DNA of 13,540 nucleotides from an uncultured Clostridia bacterium (GTDB lineage: Bacteria; Bacillota; Clostridia; Christensenellales; Borkfalkiaceae). The notes beneath the pieces were generated by a model. That model did not search any database. It worked only from the letters and a program-made list of their open reading frames with translations, and was not told the origin of the DNA. How positions within the stretch are numbered: the stretch's first letter is position 1; the number at the start of each line of letters is the position of its first letter. Shown piece after piece: positions 6,351-12,604 of this stretch. Made by a program: the position numbers and the translations under genes. Location: the NCBI GenBank assembly GCA_934273135.1, contig CAKQSU010000010.1, positions 1 through 13,540 of the forward strand, in the 5' to 3' direction.

Positions 6351-7679
6351 TTACAGAAAAATCGACATATAAACGGGTAAATAAACGACATCTTGTTCTT
6401 TTGTGAAATCCTTCGTATAAACAAGATATTTTTTTGAAATGCGGCTTGAAAACTTCTTACAAAATTCATCGAGCGATACGTGCGATTTATATCCCGAAGA
6501 CTTAACTTCAACAGGACAAATTTTATCGTTTTTCGCGAGCAAAAAGTCTATTTCGTAATTGTGTTTCGACGTTTCGTTAAGCCATGTGTGATAAAATAAT
6601 TCATTCCCGTTAGAAACAAGTATTTGCGCTATAACGTTCTCATACAAGTAACCGAGATTAGCCGAAAGCTTATCGTTTAACAGCTTTTCATAAATTACGT
6701 TCTCGGTAAAATCCTTATCCTTGAACATAAGAGTCGTAAAAAGCCCCGTATCGCAAACAAACAATTTAAATTGAGATAGATTTATGTTTGACGACAACCC
6801 TGCGTTCGGGTCATTCGCGTGATAAGAAACAAGAACCGTTTTTGAACTCTTCATTTCGGCAATAAGACCGAGAATATCGTCCGCTCTTGTGTTTTCCACA
6901 ACTCCGGACACTTGATATCTCGATGCATTTGCCGCAAGTTGCGCCGGTATTGCATTAAACAACGTAGATATACGCCCCGTCGAATCTATTTTCATGAAGT
7001 CGGAATCGTATAGCTCTAATATATCTCTCTTGACAAGGTCGACCTTTCTAAAATTATTTGTCGCGATATATTCGTTAACCGCTTGCGGCATTCCGCCCAC
7101 CAACATATATAACCTGAAATTGCGCAACATTATTCTATTCACATCGTTGCCGAGCGAAACACCCGTTTCATAAAACTTTTTTAATAGCGGTACGGTAACG
7201 TTATCCCCTATCGCCCACAAAAACTCTTCATAATCCATAGGGTACATATTTATTTTGCGTTCTTCGCTCGGGATAAGAATATCTTTGACGTTTCTTTTTA
7301 TGCTGATAAGCGAACCCGTCTCGATATAATCGTATCTACCGTCCTTGACAAGGATTTTTATCGCTTGACGGGCAAGCGGACAAAACTGTATTTCATCGAA
7401 TATAATCAAAGACTTTCTTGTAACTAAATCAACCTTGTATATAAGTTGCAACTGAAGGAAAAAATAATTAAGGTCGCTCATATCGCGAAACAAATCTTTA
7501 ACGGATTGAGCGGCAAAAGCAAAATCAATCAAAATATAACTTTCGTATTCGCTCTTGGCAAACTCTTCCGCTATAGTGGATTTTCCTATTCGCCTTGCAC
7601 CCTCTATCAAAAGAGCGGTGCTTCCTTTTGATTCGTTTTTCCAATCCACGAGTTTTTTGTAAATCTTACGTTTAAACAT
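6351..7679 (-). CDS. AAA-type ATPase with DUF4143 nuclease-like C-terminus
   Basis: 442-residue protein of the large AAA_14/DUF4143 group of prokaryotic ATPases, whose biological role is unresolved. The N-terminal P-loop domain has Walker A GARRIGKST (27-35) and Walker B LIIFDEIQ (91-98). A sensor-like TGS follows at 121-123. The characteristic GGMPQAV is at 195-201. The C-terminal DUF4143 half ends in a PD-(D/E)XK-like core: E346, D378 in YEIDFLL, and EVK at 391-393. The ATG at 7679 is preferred over an upstream in-frame start because a GGGAGGAG site lies 8 nt before it. The gene is clearly richer in A/T codons than its neighbours and lies between duplicated terminator sequences, both suggesting acquisition by transfer. 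Its promoter is overlaid by direct repeats. Confidence 0.88.
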   Translation of the reverse strand: MFKRKIYKKLVDWKNESKGSTALLIEGARRIGKSTIAEEFAKSEYESYILIDFAFAAQSVKDLFRDMSDLNYFFLQLQLIYKVDLVTRKSLIIFDEIQFCPLARQAIKILVKDGRYDYIETGSLISIKRNVKDILIPSEERKINMYPMDYEEFLWAIGDNVTVPLLKKFYETGVSLGNDVNRIMLRNFRLYMLVGGMPQAVNEYIATNNFRKVDLVKRDILELYDSDFMKIDSTGRISTLFNAIPAQLAANASRYQVSGVVENTRADDILGLIAEMKSSKTVLVSYHANDPNAGLSSNINLSQFKLFVCDTGLFTTLMFKDKDFTENVIYEKLLNDKLSANLGYLYENVIAQILVSNGNELFYHTWLNETSKHNYEIDFLLAKNDKICPVEVKSSGYKSHVSLDEFCKKFSSRISKKYLVYTKDFTKEQDVVYLPVYMSIFL

Positions 7680-7717
7680 TTCAAAAACTCCTCCCGCAAA
7701 ATTTTTTTCGGCAAAAA

Positions 7718-7799
7718 ACCGCAAATCCGCAAAATGTTTTTTGCACTATTACCGCAAATCCGCAAATTCTTTTTTATATTATAACCGCAAATCCGCAAA
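7718..7799. repeat. Three 16-bp direct repeats at exact 33-bp spacing (candidate operator)
   Basis: ACCGCAAATCCGCAAA occurs identically at 7718-7733, 7751-7766 and 7784-7799. Each unit is itself an imperfect tandem of CCGCAAA. The 17-nt spacers differ in sequence. The third copy fills the -35/-10 spacer of the ATPase promoter, and the other two lie in its 5' untranslated region. The constant spacing of about three helical turns puts all copies on the same DNA face, as expected for cooperative binding of a repressor. Confidence 0.85.
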
Positions 7800-7806
7800 A
7801 TGTCAA
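7778..7806 (-). promoter_or_regulatory. Perfect-consensus promoter of the ATPase gene
   Basis: On the minus strand TTGACA (7801-7806), a 17-nt spacer and TATAAT (7778-7783) match the sigma-A consensus at every position. The predicted start is near 7771, giving a leader of about 92 nt. The spacer is occupied by one of the three direct repeats. A factor bound there would exclude RNA polymerase, so the promoter is probably silent until released. Confidence 0.85.
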
Positions 7807-7834
7807 ACGAAAATTTATATAAAATATACTGATT

Positions 7835-7891
7835 GTAGGGATTGCATTCTTCATCACTAATTATTTTTGCGGCAATGAATGCAATCCTTAC
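7835..7891. repeat. 57-bp palindromic element (15-bp inverted repeat)
   Basis: GTAGGGATTGCATTC (7835-7849) is the inverse complement of GAATGCAATCCTTAC (7877-7891) except for one G-U position, around a 27-nt A/T-rich loop. It has no T run on either side and no gene ends next to it, so it does not look like a terminator. It could be a small REP/MITE-like element or a structured RNA. A TATACT at 7825-7830 would place a plus-strand start at its left edge, but the -35 is poor. Confidence 0.6.
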
Positions 7892-7945
7892 CCTTTGTTT
7901 CTAAGGATAAAAATTTCGTAAACAAGCCGTCAAACCGCATAGCAA

Positions 7946-7972
7946 GCTTTTTCCGCGGCGGATTTTTTGCGT
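7946..7972 (+). repeat. Duplicated right half of the GGGtGRT terminator
   Basis: 27 bp here match 6286-6313 except for one missing T in the T run. A preceding CCGTC (7928-7932) also matches the left copy but is separated by a 14-nt insertion. No plus-strand gene ends upstream, so there is nothing obvious to terminate. The two copies bracket the ATPase gene and its promoter. The rest of 7680-8063 holds the ATPase promoter and repeats, the palindrome and the promoter of the next gene; no further coding sequence is seen. Confidence 0.7.
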
Positions 7973-7999
7973 TCTTTTTTTGTTTCCTTTTTCTTTCGA

Positions 8000-8028
8000 T
8001 TGACTGTTGTTTATCTTTATGTTAATAT
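8000..8028 (+). promoter_or_regulatory. Promoter of the seven-helix membrane protein gene
   Basis: TTGACT (8000-8005), a 17-nt spacer and TAATAT (8023-8028) predict a start near 8035, 29 nt before the chosen ATG. This argues against an in-frame ATG at 8007, which lies inside the promoter. Confidence 0.7.
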
Positions 8029-8063
8029 TGTTGCATAATCAAAACAATACACGAGGCGGCGGT

Positions 8064-8819
8064 ATGGAGATAATCGCGGCAAGGAATTTCAACCTTGCGT
8101 ATATAATTCTTGACAGCATATTTTTGCTTGTATTCGCGGGGCTTTTAATCTACAAAAAGCGCAGACTTACTCTTTTATGGGGCTTGTTCGGCGGTATACT
8201 TTACTTTGCCGTCGATTACGGAATATTCCACCTTTTGACTCACTCCCGCTCGATAACGGGCGGAAGCATGTTTTGGGTGCTTTTGTGGATGAGTATGAGC
8301 TACGGATTCACGAACTTTGCCTGGATTTGGCTTGCCTTAAAGCGTGACGAATACCTTAAAGAATGGTCTTTTTTAATATTCGTATGGTGGTTGTCCTGCC
8401 CCATTCTTTCAAGAACGATTCCTTCGGCGGAAATACACATCGAGCGGACAACGGGAGCATACCACGGCGTTATGGGAGCGATACTCTTTGTTTCGTATCT
8501 CGCGGCGATAATCTACAACTTTACGCAGAGCGACAAGTCAACGAGGTTCAATATTCTTTGGCTGTTTATAATAGGTGTTCTCGCTCAATTCGGTTGGGAA
8601 TTCGCGCTTCTTGTCGGCGGGATACGAAGCGACGGATTTACCGTCGAGCAAAAACTGATAACGCTTTTCGTCAACAGCCTTATCGAAACTAATTTGGGGC
8701 TTCCCGCGATATATCTTATATATCTTGCCGTCACAAGCAAAATCAAAGAGGACTTATCCGAAGAAAACAAAACGATTAAAGAACGCTTGCGAGAAAACAA
8801 TTCGCAAAAATTCGTATAA
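8064..8819 (+). CDS. Unrecognised seven-helix membrane protein
   Basis: 251 residues, which I do not recognise as a known family. Hydrophobic stretches suggest seven transmembrane helices at about 10-30, 36-56, 68-92, 101-117, 134-153, 163-187 and 198-224. A charged C-terminal tail (225-251) probably lies in the cytosol. Tryptophans are frequent in helices 3, 4 and 6. Polar or charged residues inside or at the edge of membrane segments include D51, H56, N84 and E179, which could matter for ligand or ion binding. The ATG at 8064 is chosen for its GAGG site 7 nt upstream and the promoter position. It is monocistronic, with its own promoter and a strong terminator overlapping the stop codon. A sensor or transporter role would be a guess. 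Confidence 0.75.
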   Translation: MEIIAARNFNLAYIILDSIFLLVFAGLLIYKKRRLTLLWGLFGGILYFAVDYGIFHLLTHSRSITGGSMFWVLLWMSMSYGFTNFAWIWLALKRDEYLKEWSFLIFVWWLSCPILSRTIPSAEIHIERTTGAYHGVMGAILFVSYLAAIIYNFTQSDKSTRFNILWLFIIGVLAQFGWEFALLVGGIRSDGFTVEQKLITLFVNSLIETNLGLPAIYLIYLAVTSKIKEDLSEENKTIKERLRENNSQKFV

Positions 8820-8864
8820 AAACACACGAGCGAAAACAAATTGTTTTCGCTCGTGTGTTTTTAT
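8816..8864. terminator. Bidirectional intrinsic terminator between convergent genes
   Basis: A perfect inverted repeat with 24-bp arms starts inside the stop codon of the membrane protein gene. The GC core CACACGAGCG pairs with CGCTCGTGTG, and A and T tracts flank both sides. It can end the plus-strand gene as well as the minus-strand ABC ATPase gene. Confidence 0.9.
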
Positions 8865-8875
8865 AAAAGCCTGTC

Positions 8876-8888
8876 TATAAGTCGATTA
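8876..8888. repeat. TATAAGTCGATTA repeat, copy 1
   Basis: First of three identical 13-bp copies. It lies between the terminator and the end of the ABC ATPase gene. It forms a short inverted repeat with ACTTAT 11 nt further on. Confidence 0.6.
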
Positions 8889-8906
8889 TCGCAACTTATG
8901 CTACTT

Positions 8907-9956
8907 TCAACCTATCAATTTTTCCGTTTCGAAATCGTATAAAAGCACGCCCGAATCCTTAAAGGAAAGCTTAACGATTTCGCCATCTTTAGGCAATACG
9001 TCGGCAAAAACGGTCAACGAATAGTTAGGGGTTATCTCGGCTGCAAACGTGCCGTATTCCTTGTTCGCGGCAAGCACTTTCGCTTCGAACGCGTCCCCCG
9101 CGACAACGTCCTCGCCCCTTACGGCAAGGTAAACTTTTTTGCCCGTTCCGTCGTAGTCTTTCGCCCTTTCTCCGACGGGGATTTTAATATCCGCGCCGAC
9201 AAAGTTACCGTTTTCGATTACGCCGTCTAAGATGTTTATCTTAGGTCTGCCGAAGTAAGTCGCAACGCCGACGGTCGCCGGGCGGTCGTAAATTTCGGAG
9301 GGAGCGGCGTACTGCACGAGTTCGCCCTTTTCAAAATAAGCAATCTTGTCCGCCATAACGAGCGCGTCGGCAGCAGAGCGCATTGCGACGATAAAGTTCA
9401 CGCCGAGCCGCTTTGACAGCTTGACTATTTCCGTGCGCATTTCGTTTTTAAGCCCGTCGTCAAGTCCTTTGAACGGTTCGTCAATCATAATTATTTTCGT
9501 GCGGCGAGCGATCGCGCGGGCTAAAAACGCGCGTTGGCGTTCGAGCGAAGAAAGATTTTTCGGCTTTTTTAAAAGCACGCTTTCAAGCCCCATAATCGCC
9601 GCGGCTTCGTTCACCCTCGCTTCGATTTCCGCTTTCGGGAGCTTGCGAAGATTGAGCGAATACGCAAGATTGTCAAAAACCGTAAGGTGCGGATAAAGCG
9701 GAATGTTCTGCATAACGACGGCAATATCTCTGTCTTTCGGCAAAACGTCGTTTATAAGAACGCCGTCGACATACGCCTCTCCGCTCGTGATATCGTCAAG
9801 CCCGCAAACAGAGCGAAGTAGCGCGGACTTGCCGCTTGCCTGCCCGCCCGTAACAACCGTGAGTTCGCCGCTTTCGATTTTCATGTTTACGCCTTTTATG
9901 CCGACCGTGCCGGACGGATAAGTTTTGCTCAACGAATTAAGAATTATTTCAGCCAT
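8907..9956 (-). CDS. Orphan MalK/MsmX-like ABC ATPase with degenerate catalytic motifs
   Basis: 349 residues with the layout of carbohydrate-importer ATPases: nucleotide-binding domain (1-235) and a C-terminal TOBE-type regulatory region (about 240-349). Walker A GGQASGKS (37-44), the Q-loop glutamine Q83 in MQNIPLYPHLTV, Walker B IIMIDE (155-160) and D-loop GLD (164-166) are present. The signature motif is LSSLE (135-139) instead of LSGGQ. The H-loop segment reads VAMRS (190-194), where relatives have VTHDQ, so the switch histidine is missing. No permease or binding-protein gene is adjacent. The ATG at 9956 follows AAAGGAGC; an upstream in-frame start at 9983 lacks such a site. It may hydrolyse ATP poorly, pair with a second ATPase, or serve regulation. 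These roles are inference. Confidence 0.85.
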   Translation of the reverse strand: MAEIILNSLSKTYPSGTVGIKGVNMKIESGELTVVTGGQASGKSALLRSVCGLDDITSGEAYVDGVLINDVLPKDRDIAVVMQNIPLYPHLTVFDNLAYSLNLRKLPKAEIEARVNEAAAIMGLESVLLKKPKNLSSLERQRAFLARAIARRTKIIMIDEPFKGLDDGLKNEMRTEIVKLSKRLGVNFIVAMRSAADALVMADKIAYFEKGELVQYAAPSEIYDRPATVGVATYFGRPKINILDGVIENGNFVGADIKIPVGERAKDYDGTGKKVYLAVRGEDVVAGDAFEAKVLAANKEYGTFAAEITPNYSLTVFADVLPKDGEIVKLSFKDSGVLLYDFETEKLIG

Positions 9957-10007
9957 TTTGTAAGCTCCTTTGTCGCCGCGCAACGTTACGCGCGCTTTTC
10001 ACATACT

Positions 10008-10036
10008 ATTTTACAATATTTGCAATAAAATTTCAA
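10008..10036 (-). promoter_or_regulatory. Promoter of the ABC ATPase gene
   Basis: Minus-strand TTGAAA (10031-10036), a 17-nt spacer and TAAAAT (10008-10013) place the start near 10001. The leader of about 45 nt contains a small GC-rich hairpin (CGCGC/GCGCG around AACGTTAC) before the AAAGGAGC site. Confidence 0.7.
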
Positions 10037-10053
10037 TAAAGTGAAGGCTTAAA

Positions 10054-10082
10054 TTGCTTTTTTTATACATTTCTGTTAAAAT
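10054..10082 (+). promoter_or_regulatory. Promoter of the carbamoyltransferase-like/yfbR operon
   Basis: TTGCTT (10054-10059), a 17-nt spacer and TAAAAT (10077-10082) give a start near 10089, about 25 nt before the ATG. It is divergent from the ABC ATPase promoter, with 17 nt between the two -35 boxes. Confidence 0.6.
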
Positions 10083-10113
10083 AATGTAAAGAATTACGTT
10101 TAAAGGTGATTTT

Positions 10114-11001
10114 ATGGATTTAAAAAATTACTCGCCGAAAGGCATTTTATCGGTTTCTTCCGTTCTTTCGCTCGAAGCCCTTCCCTCGACGGACATTCTC
10201 GAAATCCTTTCGGAAGCTCTTTCATTAAAAAAGAAAACGGAATACGGCGAAAGCATACAGCTTAAAAACAATCCGTCCGTCGCGCTCATAACTTCAAACA
10301 GGCTCGGCGCAAGCAGACTTGCTTTCGAAGTTGCTGCGTCGTCGCTCGGCGCGAACTCGATAACCCTCCCGATAGGCGGAAGCAACATCGATTCCTTTTT
10401 ATCAACGCCCGAAAGCGTTAAAGCCATTTCCAAACTCGGCATTTCCGCCTTCTTTGTCGGAACGCTTATGAAAAAGGACGCTTTCACTCTGAGCGAAAGC
10501 TTAAAATCCCTTTCGGTCGTCAACGCCTGCATAGACGACGGACCCGTCATCGCGCTCGCCTCGCTTTTAACCGTTTACGAACATATAGGCAGACTTTCGG
10601 GGACAAAGGCTTGCTTTTTGGGCAACGTAACCAAACACGAAAACTTACTGTACGCGCTCTCTAAGTGCGGCGCGGACATAACGGTTGTCGGCGAGGACGC
10701 GGAAGAACTTTTTGAAAACTGCAAACAGTACTCCGACGTTAAGCCCGTTTTGGACCCGTTTGTCGCGGCGGCGAAAGCCGACCTCATATACGTCGATACC
10801 GAAAACGAAGAATACTTTTTGACGGACGAGATAATGGCGGCGGCAAAGGACGACTGCGTTATTCTTCACACCGTTCCCGCTTCCGCCTCAAACGACATCG
10901 ACGAAAAGTTTTTGCCGCGCACCGAGGACTTTCTATCGGACGTAATCGCAAACATGATGCACGTAGAACGCGCGATAATTTCGCTTATTGCAAAAAAGTA
11001 A
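10114..11001 (+). CDS. Carbamoyltransferase-fold protein lacking catalytic motifs
   Basis: 295 residues aligning over the whole length with aspartate/ornithine carbamoyltransferases. AFEVAASSLGAN (70-81) corresponds to the SFEVAAYDLGA helix. LASLLTVYEH (148-157) corresponds to ADLLT-x-x-EH. The GTKACFLGN strand (163-171) opens the second domain, and NMMHVERAI (280-288) matches the C-terminal NRMHTIKAI helix. The carbamoyl-phosphate residues are gone: STRTR is LGASR (64-68), HPTQ is DGPV (142-145), HCLP is HTVP (252-255), and the ornithine SMG loop is shortened after YVDT. It is therefore unlikely to make citrulline or carbamoyl-aspartate. It has an AAAGGTGA site and is followed 9 nt later by yfbR. 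It may be a binding or regulatory protein, or an enzyme with another substrate. Confidence 0.75.
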   Translation: MDLKNYSPKGILSVSSVLSLEALPSTDILEILSEALSLKKKTEYGESIQLKNNPSVALITSNRLGASRLAFEVAASSLGANSITLPIGGSNIDSFLSTPESVKAISKLGISAFFVGTLMKKDAFTLSESLKSLSVVNACIDDGPVIALASLLTVYEHIGRLSGTKACFLGNVTKHENLLYALSKCGADITVVGEDAEELFENCKQYSDVKPVLDPFVAAAKADLIYVDTENEEYFLTDEIMAAAKDDCVILHTVPASASNDIDEKFLPRTEDFLSDVIANMMHVERAIISLIAKK

Positions 11002-11010
11002 AGGTGTAAA

Positions 11011-11589
11011 ATGAACTATGATTTTTTCGCCTACATGGCGCGAATGAAGTACATACGGCGTTGGTGCTTAATGCACTCGGTGACGGACGAAAACATTATG
11101 GAACACACCCAGCAAGTGACCGTCATCGCTCACGCCTTAGCCGTTATCGGCAACAAGTATTACAGCAAGAATTACGACGTCGAAAAGGTTTTACTGCTCT
11201 CGACGTACCACGAATGCAGCGAAGTCATCACCGGCGATTTGCCAACTCCCATAAAATACTTTAACGAGGACATAAAAGTCGCTTACAAAAACCTTGAAAA
11301 CCTCGCTTGCGAAAAAATACTTTCAACCCTTCCCGACGAGCTTCGCGGCGAATACGCAAATTTCGTTATTCCTGACGCTTCTTCGCCGGAATACCTTATC
11401 ATGAAGCGCGCGGACAGAATTGCGGCGTACCTTAAATGCGTCGAGGAGCTGAAAGCCGGCAACAAGGAATTCAAAAAAGCAAAGGACTCGATAGGAAAAG
11501 AACTTTTTGCCGCAACGGAAGAAGAAGTACGGTTTTTTTTGAAAAACATCCTGCCCGTTTACTCCAAAACGCTTGACGAACTCGAATAA
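11011..11589 (+). CDS. yfbR: YfbR-type 5'-deoxynucleotidase (HD domain)
   Basis: 192 residues, close to the 199 of Escherichia coli YfbR, which removes phosphate from dNMPs with a divalent metal ion. Similarity is strong along the whole protein: RRW (16-18), EH (31-32), HALAVIGNKYY (41-51), the block EVITGDLPTPIKYFN (71-85) and AAYLKCVEELKAGN (138-151). The metal ligands H32, H67 and D135 are present, but the HD pair itself is H67-E68 (YHECSE, where E. coli has YHDASE). That is a conservative change whose effect is unclear. It has an AAAGGTG site and forms an operon with the carbamoyltransferase-like gene 9 nt upstream. A role in dNMP balance (pyrimidine salvage or dUMP supply) fits the family. 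Confidence 0.9.
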   Translation: MNYDFFAYMARMKYIRRWCLMHSVTDENIMEHTQQVTVIAHALAVIGNKYYSKNYDVEKVLLLSTYHECSEVITGDLPTPIKYFNEDIKVAYKNLENLACEKILSTLPDELRGEYANFVIPDASSPEYLIMKRADRIAAYLKCVEELKAGNKEFKKAKDSIGKELFAATEEEVRFFLKNILPVYSKTLDELE

Positions 11590-11638
11590 AAAAACAGTCT
11601 CGTTTTTTCGCGTTGCGCGAAAAAACGAGGCTGTTTTT
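11590..11638. terminator. Bidirectional intrinsic terminator after yfbR
   Basis: A 23-bp stem (11590-11612 with 11616-11638, one T-G pair) with a TTG loop is flanked by A and T tracts. It starts directly after the yfbR stop codon. It also faces the end of the DegV gene on the other strand. Confidence 0.92.
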
Positions 11639-11666
11639 ATTATGCAAAATTTTTAATAGGTTTACG

Positions 11667-11679
11667 TATAAGTCGATTA
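11667..11679. repeat. TATAAGTCGATTA repeat, copy 2
   Basis: Second identical 13-bp copy. Its last three bases are the TAA stop codon of the DegV family gene on the minus strand. Confidence 0.6.
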
Positions 11680-12570
11680 ACCGCAAATTGTTACTTCCTT
11701 GCCGAACCCGTAAACGGCAATGGTGCCGGGTCCTGCCGACGCGCCGACAATCGGACCTATATAGGAAGTTATGACTTCGACGTTCTTATTTTCAAGCCTT
11801 GAAAGCACGGCGGCGGCAAGCTCGTCGGCGGCGGCTTCGCTGTCGGCATGCGCTATTCCTATCATCGGAAACTTGTCGTTCGGGTCGTACGCTTCTTTAA
11901 ACAAATCGGCTATCCTTTCGATTGAGTTTTTTCTGCCCTTAACCTTTTCCACGGCAAAGTTCTGCCCCTTTGCGTCGGAAATTATTATCGGCTTAACTTG
12001 CAAAAGACCGCCGAAAACCGCACTCGTAGTGCTTACTCTGCCCGCCCGCTTTAAGTAAGCAAGACTTTCGACCGTGCAGAACTGATTCATTCTCAGCTTG
12101 TTTTTTTCCGTGTATTCGGCAACCTCTTCGATTGTTTTGCCCTCCGCGCGGAGCTTAGAAGCGGCTATGCAGATAAGCCCCAAACCTAAACAGGAATTAA
12201 GCGAATCTACGCAAATTATCTTTCTGTCGGGATATTTTTTCTTCATCTCGTCGCGAACCGTCAACGAAATATTATACGACGCGGAAAGAGCCGACGAGCA
12301 AGCGATATACAAAACGTCCTCGCCCTTGTCGAGATATTCCTCGAATTTTTGTCTGAACTCCTCGGCATTGACTTGCGAAGTCTTTATTCTCTTGCCCTTA
12401 CGCATTAAGTCGTAAAAATCTTTAAGCGGAACATATTCCCAGTCGAGAGAAGCGGGAACGTCTACGTCGTCATAAGAAAACCTCATCGGAGCGTAATCGA
12501 TGCCGTATTTTTCCCTTAAATTTTCCCCTAAGTCCCCGCACGAGTCGGTTACGATTGCAAAGTTTTTCAT
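11677..12570 (-). CDS. DegV family fatty-acid-binding protein (FakB-like)
   Basis: 297 residues, normal for DegV proteins (about 280-300). These hold a fatty acid and present its carboxylate to the kinase FakA, which makes acyl-phosphate for phospholipid synthesis. Visible family marks are TDSCGDL (8-14), KTSQVN (63-68), ACSSALSASYN (90-100), VDSLNSCLGLG (121-131), YLKRAGRVS (172-180), LLQVKPII (189-196) and IAHAD (239-243). The ATG at 12570 follows a perfect GGAGGA site. The gene lies 34 nt downstream of the fakA stop on the same strand, which supports the FakB assignment over other DegV roles. The preferred fatty acid cannot be read from the sequence. Confidence 0.92.
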   Translation of the reverse strand: MKNFAIVTDSCGDLGENLREKYGIDYAPMRFSYDDVDVPASLDWEYVPLKDFYDLMRKGKRIKTSQVNAEEFRQKFEEYLDKGEDVLYIACSSALSASYNISLTVRDEMKKKYPDRKIICVDSLNSCLGLGLICIAASKLRAEGKTIEEVAEYTEKNKLRMNQFCTVESLAYLKRAGRVSTTSAVFGGLLQVKPIIISDAKGQNFAVEKVKGRKNSIERIADLFKEAYDPNDKFPMIGIAHADSEAAADELAAAVLSRLENKNVEVITSYIGPIVGASAGPGTIAVYGFGKEVTICG

Positions 12571-12582
12571 AAAAAGTCCTCC

Positions 12583-12595
12583 TATAAGTCGATTA
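12583..12595. repeat. TATAAGTCGATTA repeat, copy 3
   Basis: Third identical 13-bp copy, in the 34-nt gap between fakA and the DegV gene, directly before the DegV ribosome binding site. Here ATAAGT and ACTTAT form an inverted repeat with a 6-nt loop. Confidence 0.6.
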
Positions 12596-12604
12596 ACTTA
12601 TTAT

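Noticed and set aside
7607..7798. Minus-strand reading frame encoding an 11-residue repeated LRICG pattern
   Set aside because: It starts at a TTG inside the -35/-10 spacer of the ATPase promoter, upstream of the predicted transcript start, has no ribosome binding site and runs out of frame into the ATPase gene. The repeat pattern is a by-product of the 33-bp DNA repeats.
7718..7799. Possible short CRISPR array
   Set aside because: There are only three 16-bp repeats with 17-nt A/T-rich spacers, no cas genes, and a direct overlap with a promoter; units are too short for CRISPR.
8007..8063. Longer N-terminus for the seven-helix membrane protein
   Set aside because: The earlier ATG lies inside the promoter spacer and lacks a ribosome binding site; the ATG at 8064 has GAGG at the right distance.
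10114..11001. Ornithine carbamoyltransferase (argF) as a plain annotation
   Set aside because: Fold-level similarity is clear, but the STRTR, HPTQ and HCLP motifs and the SMG loop are not present, so the enzymatic name would be misleading.
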